A stretch of 64,000 bases of DNA from Rhodocyclales bacterium (GTDB lineage: Bacteria; Pseudomonadota; Gammaproteobacteria; Burkholderiales; Rhodocyclaceae): assembly GCA_016183655.1 (NCBI GenBank), contig JACPEH010000008.1, forward strand, positions 248,001 to 312,000, written 5' to 3'. The notes below the pieces were generated by a model. The model ran no database searches. It saw only the letters and a list, made by a program, of their open reading frames with translations, and was not told the origin of the DNA. Positions 12,279 to 22,299 of this stretch are shown in pieces. Every line of letters starts with the position of its first letter. Position 1 is the stretch's first letter. Both the position numbers and the translations under genes were made by a program.

Positions 12279-12374
12279 GGAAATCGTTACGCCATGGATG
12301 AAAACCGGATGGGCCGGATTATACCCGCCGGCCGTCCGGCGTCCGCAGCGGATTCGGGAACCCGGATTCGAGGC

Positions 12375-13040
12375 TCAGCGCTCGTCGATGACGATCTGAC
12401 CATCCTCGATGCGGATGTAGCCGGTACCTTCCAGATCCTTCATCACGCGGCTGACCATCTCGCGGGAGGCGCCGATCATCTTGGCGATGTCCTGCCTGGT
12501 CAGTTTGCGGCGGACGATGCGCTGGCCGCCGAGCAGTTCCGAGAAGTCGAGCAGCAGCTTGGCGACGCGGCCGTAGACGTCCATCAGCGCCAAGCTCTCG
12601 ATCTTGCGGTCGGCGTCGCGCAGGCGCACGACCAGGCACTTCATGATGTTCAGCGCGATCTCGAAATTCTCCTGCAGGCAGCACAGGAAATCGGTCTTGG
12701 AGATCACCAGCAGCTCGCAGGCTTCGGCGGCAACGACGTCCGCCGAGCGCGGCGAGCCGTCGATCAGCCCCATCTCGCCGAAGAAATCGCCCGGACCGAG
12801 GATGCACAGGATCACCTCGCGCCCCTCCTCGTCGCTGTTGAGCACGCGGGCGCTGCCGCTGATCAGGATGTAGAGCGAGTCGGTGACGTCGCCGGCGCGG
12901 ACGATCGCCGTGCCGCGCCCCACCTTGCGCGGCGTCGCGGCGCGGGCGATCTGCTCCAGCTGCGGATCCTGGACGCCGTGGAACAGCGGAATCGTCCGCA
13001 GCAATACCAGCCCTTTCCCTGCCCCCCCTGCAGTCGCCAT
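12375..13040 (-). CDS. Crp/Fnr-family transcription regulator
   Basis: A 221-residue regulator: cyclic-nucleotide-binding beta barrel at about 18-130 (GSARVLNSDEEGREVIL, GDFFGEMGLIDGSPRSADV) and a Crp-type winged helix at 150-215 (LTRQDIAKMIGASREMVSRV). GEMGLIDGSPRSADV resembles the phosphate-binding cassette, so cAMP or another nucleotide is plausible. No N-terminal Fnr cysteine cluster. A TATAAT lies on the minus strand at 13083-13088. It is divergent from trxB. Confidence 0.88.
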   Translation of the reverse strand: MATAGGAGKGLVLLRTIPLFHGVQDPQLEQIARAATPRKVGRGTAIVRAGDVTDSLYILISGSARVLNSDEEGREVILCILGPGDFFGEMGLIDGSPRSADVVAAEACELLVISKTDFLCCLQENFEIALNIMKCLVVRLRDADRKIESLALMDVYGRVAKLLLDFSELLGGQRIVRRKLTRQDIAKMIGASREMVSRVMKDLEGTGYIRIEDGQIVIDER

Positions 13041-13089
13041 GCGTCGTAACCTTTTTTCGATTATTCAAAATGTTGGCGAAAAATTATAA

Positions 13090-14148
<1,059 letters not shown>

Positions 14149-14175
14149 GCCACAGCTGGCTGCATCTCGTCACGC

Positions 14176-15177
14176 ATGAGCCGGCGCCCCAAGGACTCTC
14201 CCTTCGGGGCGCTCGCCTCGCTACGCGGCCGCCTCGCGCCGCCGCGCACCGGCAAGCCGGAGCCGCGCCCGCTGCCGGCGATCCCGCCGGCGGCCGAAGC
14301 CGACGAAGCGGCGCTGTTCCGCGCCGCGCTCGGCGACATCACGCCGATTGCCACCGACGACCACGCCGCCATCGAACGCCCGCGCCCGGCGCCGCTGCCG
14401 CGTCCGCGCAGCGAAGCCCCCGACCCCGAACCGCTCCGCCGCGCACCGCCCCCCGACCCGGACGATGCCGGTGCCTGGTTCCGCCACGCCGTCGCCGACG
14501 TGACGCGGCTGGCCGACACCGGCCGCGTCGAACTCGGCCGCCGCAAGGCGCACATGGCCACCGCGACGCAACCGGCACTGGCCGACGATGCCCGCCCGGC
14601 ACCGCCCGACGAACCCTGGCTGCCCGACGACATCGACGACGCGGCCGCCCTCTTCCGCCATGCCGTCGGTGCTGCCGCGCCGCTGCCCGGCGCCAACCGC
14701 GCCGAACTGGCGCCCCCGCCACCGGCCCCGCACCCGCGCCAGCGCGAGGAAGACGAAGCTGCGGTATTGCGCGAAGCGATCGCCGCGCCGCTCTCCTTCG
14801 AGGACCGCATCGACATCGGCGACGAGGGCGTGCACCTGCGCGACGGCCTGCCCCGGCGCGTGCTCACCGACCTGCGCCGCGGCCGCTGGGTGGTGCAGGA
14901 CGAACTCGACCTGCACGGCCTGACCCGCGACGAAGCGCGCAGCGCACTCGGCCACTTCCTGCACGACGCGCTCGAACACGGCTACCGCTGCGTGCGCCTG
15001 ATCCACGGCAAGGGCCTCGGCTCGCCCGGGCGCGAGCCGGTGCTGAAGCACCTCTCGCGCGGCTGGCTGATGCAGCGCGAGGAAATCCTCGCCTTCTGCC
15101 AGGCACGGCCGCACGACGGCGGCGAGGGGGCGCTGCTGGTGCTGCTGCGTGCGCCGCGCAACGCCGAGCGGCAATAA
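14176..15177 (+). CDS. Smr-domain protein with a long disordered N-terminus
   Basis: A 333-residue protein. The C-terminal ~90 residues form an Smr (small MutS-related) domain with DELDLHGLTRDEAR and the HGKGLGS loop, the family's nuclease/RNA-binding motifs. The N-terminal two thirds are rich in Pro, Ala, Arg and Asp and repeat a pattern (D-x-A-x-LFRxAxxxxxP at about residues 37, 95 and 154), suggesting short linear repeats rather than a folded domain. Role is unknown; Smr proteins act in mismatch/recombination or ribosome rescue. Confidence 0.88.
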   Translation: MSRRPKDSPFGALASLRGRLAPPRTGKPEPRPLPAIPPAAEADEAALFRAALGDITPIATDDHAAIERPRPAPLPRPRSEAPDPEPLRRAPPPDPDDAGAWFRHAVADVTRLADTGRVELGRRKAHMATATQPALADDARPAPPDEPWLPDDIDDAAALFRHAVGAAAPLPGANRAELAPPPPAPHPRQREEDEAAVLREAIAAPLSFEDRIDIGDEGVHLRDGLPRRVLTDLRRGRWVVQDELDLHGLTRDEARSALGHFLHDALEHGYRCVRLIHGKGLGSPGREPVLKHLSRGWLMQREEILAFCQARPHDGGEGALLVLLRAPRNAERQ

Positions 15178-15208
15178 TCAACGACCACGCGCCCCGGAAA
15201 CTGCGATC

Positions 15209-16402
15209 ATGCAAAATGAAGAGATCCTCAGCGACGAACTGAAGAATTACATCCACGCGCTGCTCAAGGCGATGGTGCAGCACGGCGGCTCCGACCTGTT
15301 CATCTCGAAGGACTTTCCGCCGACGATGAAGGTGCATGGGACGATGAAGGCCCTGTCCTCGCAGAAGCTGACCGCGGAGGTCTCGAAGAAGCTCGCATCG
15401 ATCCTGATGAACCGCGACCAGCGGACGGAATTCGAGCGCGAGATGGAATGCAACTTCGCGATCTCGCTGCCCGGCATCGCCCGCTTCCGCGTCAACGTCT
15501 TCGTCCAGCAGCAGGCCGTGGGCATGGTCATCCGCACCATTACCAGCGAGATCCCGAATTTCGAGAAACTGGGGCTGCCGCCGGTGCTCAAGGACGTGAT
15601 CATGGCCAAGCGGGGCCTCGTGCTGGTCGTCGGCGGCACCGGCTCCGGCAAGTCGACGACGATGGCGGCGATGATCGACCACCGCAACAGCACGGCGCCC
15701 GGCCACATCATCACCGTCGAGGACCCGGTCGAATACGTGCATGCCTCCAAACAGTGCCTGATCACGCACCGCGAAATCGGGGTCGACACGATGTCCTGGC
15801 ACACCGCGCTGAAGAACACGCTGCGCCAGGCACCCGACGTGATCCTGATCGGCGAGATCCGCGACCTGGAAACCATGGAGCATGCGCTGGCGTTCGCGGA
15901 AACCGGCCACCTGTGCATGGGCACGCTGCACGCCAACAACGCCAACCAGACGCTGGACCGGATCGTCAACTTCTTCCCCGACGAGCGCAAGCCGCAGGTG
16001 CTGATGGACATCGCCTCCAACCTCAAGGCCGTCGTCTCGCAACGGCTCGTCCGCTCGCAGGACGGCAAGCGCAAGGCGGCGATCGAGATCCTGCTGAACA
16101 CGGCGACGGTCGCCGAACTGCTGTCCAAAGGCCAGTCGGCCGCGATCAAGCCGATCATGGACAAGAGCCGCCAGCTCGGCATGCAGACCTTCGACCAGGC
16201 CCTCTTCGACCTCTACGACCAAGGCCACATCAGCTACGACGAAGCCATCCGCAACGCCGACTCGACCAACGAGCTGCGGCTGGCGATCAAGCTGAAGAGC
16301 AAGCGCGGCGAGCCGTCGACGGCGAGCGGCATGTCGCTGTCGATCGAAGAGGAAAAACCCGAGGAGAAAGCCGAGGGTGAAGGGGAAGCGAAGAAGCAGT
16401 GA
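15209..16402 (+). CDS. pilU: Type IV pilus retraction ATPase, PilU type
   Basis: PilT/PilU-family AAA+ motor that assists pilus retraction. The 397-residue protein has Walker A GGTGSGKS at 142-149, Asp box/Walker B (VILIGEIRDLETM), and His box HLCMGTLHANN. The extended acidic/lysine C-tail (SIEEEKPEEKAEGE) beyond the ATPase core is a PilU rather than PilT feature. A longer frame begins at 15149, but ATG 15209 gives the family N-terminus. No pilT lies next to it in the window. Confidence 0.85.
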   Translation: MQNEEILSDELKNYIHALLKAMVQHGGSDLFISKDFPPTMKVHGTMKALSSQKLTAEVSKKLASILMNRDQRTEFEREMECNFAISLPGIARFRVNVFVQQQAVGMVIRTITSEIPNFEKLGLPPVLKDVIMAKRGLVLVVGGTGSGKSTTMAAMIDHRNSTAPGHIITVEDPVEYVHASKQCLITHREIGVDTMSWHTALKNTLRQAPDVILIGEIRDLETMEHALAFAETGHLCMGTLHANNANQTLDRIVNFFPDERKPQVLMDIASNLKAVVSQRLVRSQDGKRKAAIEILLNTATVAELLSKGQSAAIKPIMDKSRQLGMQTFDQALFDLYDQGHISYDEAIRNADSTNELRLAIKLKSKRGEPSTASGMSLSIEEEKPEEKAEGEGEAKKQ

Positions 16403-16470
16403 GTCCGGCGCGCCCCGATGACACCTTGTCTCGGATCCCGCCGACCAGCAGTGGGACACGGCCCCAATAC

Positions 16471-16504
16471 AAAACGGGCCGACGCTTTCGCGCCGGCCCG
16501 TTTT
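16471..16504 (+). terminator. Rho-independent terminator after pilU
   Basis: An 11-bp perfect stem AAAACGGGCCG/CGGCCCGTTTT around a 12-base loop, ending in a T4 run, 68 bases past the pilU stop. The A run on the other strand makes it usable in both directions. Confidence 0.85.
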
Positions 16505-16523
16505 CCGTAAGCCACGACTGAAA

Positions 16524-16633
16524 CGTGAAGCTCCCCGACCTGAAGGTCCGGGGCTTCCCACGATACGGAGCGGGCGCGCGGCGCGCGCCCTGGTGGTGTC
16601 TTCGTCTCGCTCACCCCGGCATGAATGCCGGGG
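16524..16633. mobile_element. Hairpin cluster resembling an IS200/IS605 end remnant
   Basis: Within the 249-base pilU-glnB gap are three hairpins: 16524-16562 with arms CGTGAAGC...GCTTCCCACG around CCCCGACC/GGTCCGGGG, 16571-16590 (GGGCGCGC/GCGCGCCC), and 16614-16633 (CCCCGGCAT/ATGCCGGGG). The first has the GAAGC-CCC-GAC...GGGGCTTC form common at the right ends of IS605/TnpB elements. No transposase or TnpB frame remains, so this is at most a solo end. It may equally serve as glnB's 3' hairpin. Confidence 0.35.
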
Positions 16634-16651
16634 CTTGCGCTCGACGCGTGG

Positions 16652-17035
<384 letters not shown>

Positions 17036-18646
17036 TCAAAACTCGTCGCGGTAGCGGTTGGTGATCGGGTAGCGCCAGTCCTTGCCGAAGCCGCGCTGCG
17101 TCACGCGAATGCCGACCGGCGCCTGCCGGCGCTTGTATTCGGCGATGCGCAGGAGGCGCACGACGCGGCGCACGTCGGCTTCGGCGACCCCCTTGGCGAT
17201 GATCTCGCGCGGGCTCTCGTCGCGCTCCATGTAGGCCTGCATGATCGCGTCGAGCACCTCGTACGGCGGCAGGCTGTCCTGGTCGGTCTGGTCCGGCTTC
17301 AGCTCGGCCGACGGCGGGCGGGTGATGATGCGATCCGGGATGATCTCGCGCTCGCGGTTGACCCAGCGCGCGAGGCGGTAGACGAAGGTCTTGAAGACGT
17401 CCTTGATCACCGCGAAGCCGCCGGCCATGTCGCCGTACAGCGTGCAGTAGCCGACCGCCATCTCCGACTTGTTGCCGGTGGTCAGCACCAGCGAACCGGT
17501 CTTGTTGGAGAGCGCCATCAGCAGGTTGCCGCGGATGCGCGCCTGCAGGTTCTCCTCGGTGGTGTCGGCCGGCAGCCCGGCGAACTCTTTCGCCAGCATC
17601 GATTCGTAGGTCTGCATCGCCGGCGCGATCGGGATTTCGTCGTAGCGCACGCCGAGCGTCTGCACCATCTGCCGCGAGTCGGCGAGGCTGATCTCGGCGG
17701 TGTAGGGCGAGGGCATCATCACCGCGCGCACCTTGTCGGCGCCGAGCGCGTCGACGGCGACGGCCAGCGTCAGCGCCGAGTCGATGCCGCCGGAGAGGCC
17801 GATGATGGCGCCGGGGAAGCCGTTCTTGCCGATGTAGTCGCACACGCCCAGCACCAGCGCGGCATAGACCTGCGCCTCCAGCGGCTGGTGCGGCGCCAGC
17901 GTTCCCGGCTGCGGCTGGCCGTCGACGATGTGGACGATTTCGAGCGCCTCGACGAACTGCGGCAGGCGGCAGGTTTCACGCCCTTCCCCGTCGAGCACGA
18001 AGGAGCCGCCGTCGAAGACCAGTTCGTCCTGGCCGCCGACCAGGTTGGCGTACACCGCCGGCATGCCGGTGGCGGCGATGCGCTGGCGCAGCACGGCGGT
18101 ACGGTCCTCGTGCTTGTCGAGGTGGTAGGGCGAAGCGTTCAGCACCAGCAGCAGTTCGGCGCCGGCGGCATGCGCCGCCTCGGCGGCGCCGGCCTCCCAG
18201 ATGTCGGCGCAGATGTTGATGCCGCAGCGCACGCCCTGAACCGTGACCACACAGGCGTCGGTGCCGGCGTCGAAGTAGCGTTCCTCGTCGAAGACCTCGT
18301 AATTCGGCAGCCGCTGCTTGTGGTAGGTGGCGACGCGCCGGCCGTCGGCGAGCAGCGTCGCCGCGTTGTAGCGCTTGCCGTCACATTCCTCGGGATGACC
18401 GACGAGCACGGCGATCCCGGAGACGCGCGCGGCCAGCGCATCGAGTTCGCGCGCGCAGGCGCGGTAGAAGTCCGGGCGCAGCAGCAGGTCTTCCGGCGGG
18501 TAGCCGCACAGCGCCAACTCCGGCGTCAGCAGCAGGTCGGCGCCGGCGGCGCGGGCACGCTCGGCCTGCTCGGCAATCTTCGTCGCGTTGCCGGCGAGGT
18601 CGCCGAGCGTCGCGTTGAACTGGGCAATGGCAATCTTCAGTGACAT
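17036..18646 (-). CDS. nadE: Glutamine-dependent NAD+ synthetase
   Basis: Last step of NAD synthesis, amidating deamido-NAD with ammonia from glutamine. The 536-residue protein has an N-terminal nitrilase-type amidase (about 1-260; catalytic triad regions LTPELALCGYPPEDLL, HKQRLPNYEVFDE, CGINICADIWE) and a C-terminal ATP-pyrophosphatase domain (IGLSGGIDSALT P-loop). A TTG start is possible three codons upstream, but ATG 18646 gives the usual MxLKIAIAQ start. The 285 bases before it, up to the BON gene, hold only promoter-type sequence. Confidence 0.95.
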   Translation of the reverse strand: MSLKIAIAQFNATLGDLAGNATKIAEQAERARAAGADLLLTPELALCGYPPEDLLLRPDFYRACARELDALAARVSGIAVLVGHPEECDGKRYNAATLLADGRRVATYHKQRLPNYEVFDEERYFDAGTDACVVTVQGVRCGINICADIWEAGAAEAAHAAGAELLLVLNASPYHLDKHEDRTAVLRQRIAATGMPAVYANLVGGQDELVFDGGSFVLDGEGRETCRLPQFVEALEIVHIVDGQPQPGTLAPHQPLEAQVYAALVLGVCDYIGKNGFPGAIIGLSGGIDSALTLAVAVDALGADKVRAVMMPSPYTAEISLADSRQMVQTLGVRYDEIPIAPAMQTYESMLAKEFAGLPADTTEENLQARIRGNLLMALSNKTGSLVLTTGNKSEMAVGYCTLYGDMAGGFAVIKDVFKTFVYRLARWVNREREIIPDRIITRPPSAELKPDQTDQDSLPPYEVLDAIMQAYMERDESPREIIAKGVAEADVRRVVRLLRIAEYKRRQAPVGIRVTQRGFGKDWRYPITNRYRDEF

Positions 18647-18931
18647 AGGCCGCAACTATACCGGAAGCGGAATTCGTCCGCGCCCCTTGCAAGCAGCCGT
18701 CGCCCGCGTTTACGGCCTCCGGCGGGCAATGTCGCCGGACGGCGACAAGGCGCAACGACGGAAAACCAGCGGATTGCCGGCATCAGGCGCAATCGCCGTC
18801 GCCGACAGACGACAGCGCGCCCGCCGCGAACCCCGCCAGGAACACGTAACACATTGATTCCGCGGCACTCGAACGAACTGGCATGCATGCTGCTGGACAA
18901 CTGCTTACCCAAGTTGGACAAGGAGCAAACC

Positions 18932-19243
18932 ATGAATTTCCAACAAGACCGACGATGGCTCATCGCCGCGCTGGCAGCGTCCCTGCTCACGGCCTGCGCC
19001 GGCAACGCGACGCGCGAAAGCACCGGCGAGTACATCGACGACAGCGTGATCACCACCAAGGTCAAGGCCAAGTTCTTCGACAACCCGCAGGTGCGGGCGA
19101 CGGCGATCAGCGTCGAAACCCACAAGGGCGTCGTCCAGCTGAGCGGCTTCGCCGCCAGCGAAACGGAACGCAGCCGCGCCGTCGAACTGGCGCGCACCGT
19201 CCCCGGCGTCAAGTCCGTCCACAACGACATCATCCTCAAGTAG
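18932..19243 (+). CDS. BON-domain lipoprotein
   Basis: 103 residues with a lipoprotein signal (LAASLLTAC lipobox, Cys24) and one BON domain (DSVITTKVKAKFFDNPQV...VVQLSGF...VPGVKSVHNDIILK). BON domains bind membranes or peptidoglycan-associated surfaces; relatives include OsmY and DolP. ATG 18932 follows AAGGAG. The domain follows the lipid anchor after about 17 residues. Confidence 0.88.
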   Translation: MNFQQDRRWLIAALAASLLTACAGNATRESTGEYIDDSVITTKVKAKFFDNPQVRATAISVETHKGVVQLSGFAASETERSRAVELARTVPGVKSVHNDIILK

Positions 19244-19399
19244 CGCGCTGCGCGGGCCCGACGGCGGCACGCCGGGCCCGCGCCTCCTGCCTGCGTTCCG
19301 CGCTCAGCAACCCCCGATTCTTCCATCGCAGCGCCGGCACGGCCGCTGGCGGCCCGTCCGTCGGCTGCCGTGCCGGCAGTTCACCGACAAGGAGCATGC

Positions 19400-20347
19400 A
19401 TGATTTTCCGCACCCAACCGCACCATCTCTGGCTCAGTCTTCGCCATATCGCCGGCCACGTCGCCATCACGCTGCTGGCGGTCGGCATCGCCTTCGCACT
19501 GCCGCAGTTCGCCGAGTACATCCTCTATCAGTGGTGGCCGCTGGTCCGCGACGATTCGCAAATGCTGCTGCTCACCGAGATCGGCTTTGCCGCCGCCCTG
19601 GTCCTGCTGCTCAACTTCGTCTCGCTGACCTGGCACTACCGGCGCAAGGCCGCGATGAGCAGCGTCGCCTCGCTGGTGCATGTGCACGAGCCGAACCGCT
19701 GGATCTCGCGGCGGCGCAAGCAGGATCTGCTGCGCCGGCTGCCGTGGAAGCGCGACGTGACGATCATGGCAGTCACCGGCTACGGGACCTTCTCGGCCGC
19801 CGACGCCGACCTCCGCCACATTCTGCAGGAGTGTTACGAAGTGCGGGTGATGCTGATGAACCCCTACAGCGCCGGCGCTCGCAACTACGTGGCCGCGCAC
19901 CCCGACCCGGACACCGCGCTGGCCGGCTTCCGCCGCGAACTGGCGGCGAGCATCGCCTACCTGCGCGCGCTGCACGCGGCGGGACGCAAGGTGGCGCTGA
20001 AGCTCTACGACGAGGCGCCGTTCTGGAAGCTGGTGTTCACCGGCGAGCACGCCTGGGTGCGCTGCTGCCACGACTGCCGCGATTTCGGCAAATACCCGGA
20101 ATACGTCTTCGCGCTGCAGACGGACAAGCCGGCACGCGGCTTCTTCCCGGCCTTCTACACCTACTTCCTGAACCAGTGGCAGAACCCGCAGCACCCGGAT
20201 TACAACTTCGATAGCGACGAGCTGGTCTATCGCGACGGCGGCGGCCAGGAATTCCGGCGCGAACCCTACCCGTTGCCTGCGGACGCCGCCGACGGCGACC
20301 CCGCCCCCGTCCTCCTGACCGCGCAGCAGGAGCGCGCGGCCGCCTGA
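19400..20347 (+). CDS. Membrane-anchored protein of unknown function
   Basis: 315 residues. Two membrane segments near the N-terminus (about 17-40 and 55-75), then a soluble cytoplasmic domain. The stretch RDVTIMAVTGYGTFSAADAD...VRVMLMNPYS resembles the nucleotidyl/phosphatidyl-hydrolase-like (PLD superfamily) strand-loop pattern, but no HKD motif is present, so I do not claim that activity. CCHDC and a WQNPQHPDYNFDS region are distinctive. AAGGAG precedes the ATG; a strong terminator follows immediately. Confidence 0.7.
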   Translation: MIFRTQPHHLWLSLRHIAGHVAITLLAVGIAFALPQFAEYILYQWWPLVRDDSQMLLLTEIGFAAALVLLLNFVSLTWHYRRKAAMSSVASLVHVHEPNRWISRRRKQDLLRRLPWKRDVTIMAVTGYGTFSAADADLRHILQECYEVRVMLMNPYSAGARNYVAAHPDPDTALAGFRRELAASIAYLRALHAAGRKVALKLYDEAPFWKLVFTGEHAWVRCCHDCRDFGKYPEYVFALQTDKPARGFFPAFYTYFLNQWQNPQHPDYNFDSDELVYRDGGGQEFRREPYPLPADAADGDPAPVLLTAQQERAAA

Positions 20348-20348
20348 C

Positions 20349-20380
20349 GAAAAAAAACCCGCCGATCGGCGGGTTTTTTT
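20349..20380. terminator. Bidirectional Rho-independent terminator
   Basis: Stem CCCGCCGATCGGCGGG (palindromic) flanked by an A run and a T7 run, starting right after the preceding stop. It can end transcription from the plus-strand membrane-protein gene and from ppa on the minus strand. Confidence 0.93.
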
Positions 20381-20451
20381 CAGGCGTACCCCGAGGGCAC
20401 TTGTTCGCGATATGCGCGGCATATCGCTCAGGCGCACCCCAAGGGCACTTG
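20381..20451. repeat. 23-bp direct repeat bracketing a palindrome
   Basis: Two copies of CAGGCGYACCCCRAGGGCAC-type sequence (20381-20403 and 20429-20451) differ at two bases and are 48 bases apart. Between them lies a perfect 9-bp inverted repeat GCGATATGC/GCATATCGC with a 3-base loop (20407-20427). It sits between the terminator and the ppa stop. Function unknown. Confidence 0.7.
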
Positions 20452-20481
20452 AGCCACAGGCCCCATCGCGCCGGCGGCGAA

Positions 20482-21030
20482 TCAGTAAGCCGGCTTTTCC
20501 TTGGCGTCCTCGTAGCGTTTGACGCCTTCCATGATCTCCTTCTTCGCCTCTTCCTGGCCGAACCAGCCTTCGATCTTGACGAACTTGCCCGGCTCGAGGT
20601 CCTTGTAGTGCTCGAAGAAGTGCGAGATCTGGTCGAGGGTGATCTGCGGCAGGTCGCGCGGGCTCTCGACGTTGCGGTACAGCGGCGTCAGCTTGTCCAC
20701 CGGCACGGCGAGCAGCTTGGCATCGGCGCCGGCCTCGTCGGTCATCGCCAGCATGCCGACCGGGCGGCAGCGGACGACGACGCCCGGCGGCAGCGCGAAC
20801 TGGGTGACCACCAGCACGTCGACCGGGTCGCCGTCACCGGCGATGGTGTGCGGAATGTAGCCGTAGTTGCACGGGTAGTGCATCGAGGTGCCCATGAAGC
20901 GGTCGACGAAGATCGCGCCGCTGTCCTTGTCGACTTCGTACTTCACCGGATCGGCGTGCGCCGGGATCTCGATGATCACGTTGAAATCGTTGGGGAGGGA
21001 CTTGCCGGAGGGGACGTTGTTGAGGGCCAT
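20482..21030 (-). CDS. ppa: Inorganic pyrophosphatase (family I)
   Basis: Hydrolyses pyrophosphate to drive biosynthesis. 182 residues with the metal-binding signature GDGDPVDVLV and the RCRPVG and DEAGADAKLLAVP strands typical of hexameric bacterial enzymes. ATG 21030 is preceded by GAAAGAAAG-type purines. It is divergent from the iron island; the 252-base gap holds the hemP promoter. Confidence 0.96.
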   Translation of the reverse strand: MALNNVPSGKSLPNDFNVIIEIPAHADPVKYEVDKDSGAIFVDRFMGTSMHYPCNYGYIPHTIAGDGDPVDVLVVTQFALPPGVVVRCRPVGMLAMTDEAGADAKLLAVPVDKLTPLYRNVESPRDLPQITLDQISHFFEHYKDLEPGKFVKIEGWFGQEEAKKEIMEGVKRYEDAKEKPAY

Positions 21031-21204
21031 GACGCTTTCTTTCTTCAGAACTGTTTACCAAACCGCGAATTATACGCCATCTCGGGCCGCCAGGCCGCTG
21101 GCGGCATGGTTTCGGCACGTTTCCGGCGCATCGGCGTGACGGCAAACGCACGGCACACGGCAATGCCCAGCGCGCCGGATTGCGTTTTTTTTGATCTGGA
21201 GGGG

Positions 21205-21249
21205 TTGACGCCCGGGGCTGCGATTTGCATAATGCGAACCATTCTCATT
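21205..21249 (+). promoter_or_regulatory. Promoter with overlapping Fur-box-like operator (hemP-tonB)
   Basis: -35 TTGACG at 21205-21210, 17-base spacer, -10 CATAAT at 21228-21233. An AATGCGAACCATTCTCATT sequence (21231-21249) covers the -10 and start region and matches the AAT-rich inverted form of Fur boxes. Nearly the same sequence recurs at 49817-49838 before another iron gene. Repression by iron-loaded Fur is inferred. Confidence 0.8.
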
Positions 21250-21282
21250 CGTAGGCGCAATCTTTTCAAACCGGAACCGCCA

Positions 21283-21459
21283 ATGCAACCGAACCCAAGC
21301 CCCCCCGCCCTGCTGGTCGTTCCGGTCCGACCGGAGCTGCCGCCCCGGATCGATAGCACGCAACTGCTGCGCGGCCATCGCACGGTCGAGATCGAGCACG
21401 GCGAACAGCGCTACACCTTGCGCGTGACCCGCGACAACAAGCTGATCTTGACCAAGTAA
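21283..21459 (+). CDS. hemP: HemP-type hemin uptake small protein
   Basis: 58 residues whose C-terminal half, RIDSTQLLRGHRTVEIEHG then YTLRVTRDNKLILTK, is the HemP/DUF hallmark (conserved LLxG, H-x-G, LR-x-T-x-x-x-K-L-I-LTK). HemP proteins occur next to heme and siderophore uptake genes and in some Betaproteobacteria are needed for heme receptor expression. It is the first gene after a Fur-type promoter and lies 171 bases before tonB. ATG 21283 chosen because it follows the promoter properly. Confidence 0.88.
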   Translation: MQPNPSPPALLVVPVRPELPPRIDSTQLLRGHRTVEIEHGEQRYTLRVTRDNKLILTK

Positions 21460-21630
21460 GCCGGGGCCGCCGATTTCATCCCCCTGGAGAGATCACCCCC
21501 GTTTTCTCTCGCTCGTTCCGCCAGCCAGCCAGCCCCCCGGGCAAGCAAGCCACGCTTTTTTTGGTGCGCCAGCGGCCTTCGCAAGAACACGGCGACTAGC
21601 CAACGATCGACAGCCGGACGCGCACATGCC

Positions 21631-22290
21631 ATGACCACACTCGCCCACGCCAGACTAGGCAGCACCTACGCACCGGCACCGCGCCTGTCGCTGCGCGCGA
21701 TCGCGCTGATCGTCGCCGCCCATGGCGGACTGCTGGCGCTGCTCGTTTCGCTCGACGTCGTGCCGCTGCCCCCGGTCGTCAGCACGCTGGTGGTGGACCT
21801 CATCCAGCCGGCGGCACCGAAACCGCCGCCGGAAATCGTCAAGCCGCAGCCGCGGCCGGTAGAGGTGAAACCGCAACCCCGCCGGCAGCCGACGCCGACG
21901 CCGCAGCCGATCCTCGCCGCACCGGTCGAAAGTGCCGCGCCCGCAGTCGAAGTGCCGCAGGCCAGGACTCCGCCTCCGCCGCCGGCCCCGCCGACCCCGG
22001 TTACGGTCAGCCAGCCGCGTTTCGACGCCGACTACCTCAGCAACCCGGCCCCGGCCTATCCGCCGCTCTCCCGCCGCCTGGGCGAGGAAGGCAAGGTCGT
22101 CCTGCGCGTCCATGTCGAGCCGGCCGGCCATCCGTCGCAGGTCGAGCTGAAAACCTCCAGCGGCTCGCCGCGCCTCGACCAGGCGGCGCAGGACGCCGTC
22201 CGGCGCTGGCAATTCATCCCCGCCAAGCGCGGCGACGAGGCCGTCGCCGCCTGGGTGCTGGTCCCCATCGTATTCAACCTGAAGAACTGA
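21631..22290 (+). CDS. tonB: TonB energy transducer
   Basis: Couples the proton-motive force to outer-membrane receptors. 219 residues: one membrane anchor at about 22-45 with the His-containing helix (IVAAHGGLLALL), a Pro/Lys-rich periplasmic stretch (60-125, PKPPPEIVKPQPRPVEVKPQ) and a C-terminal TonB domain (YPPLSRRLGEEGKVVLRVHV...WQFIPAKRG). Followed by exbB after nine bases. It can serve the three receptors in this window. Confidence 0.95.
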   Translation: MTTLAHARLGSTYAPAPRLSLRAIALIVAAHGGLLALLVSLDVVPLPPVVSTLVVDLIQPAAPKPPPEIVKPQPRPVEVKPQPRRQPTPTPQPILAAPVESAAPAVEVPQARTPPPPPAPPTPVTVSQPRFDADYLSNPAPAYPPLSRRLGEEGKVVLRVHVEPAGHPSQVELKTSSGSPRLDQAAQDAVRRWQFIPAKRGDEAVAAWVLVPIVFNLKN

Positions 22291-22299
22291 AAGACCCCC

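Noticed and set aside
19400-20347. Phospholipase D-family enzyme call
   Set aside because: Strand pattern is similar, but neither HKD motif is present.
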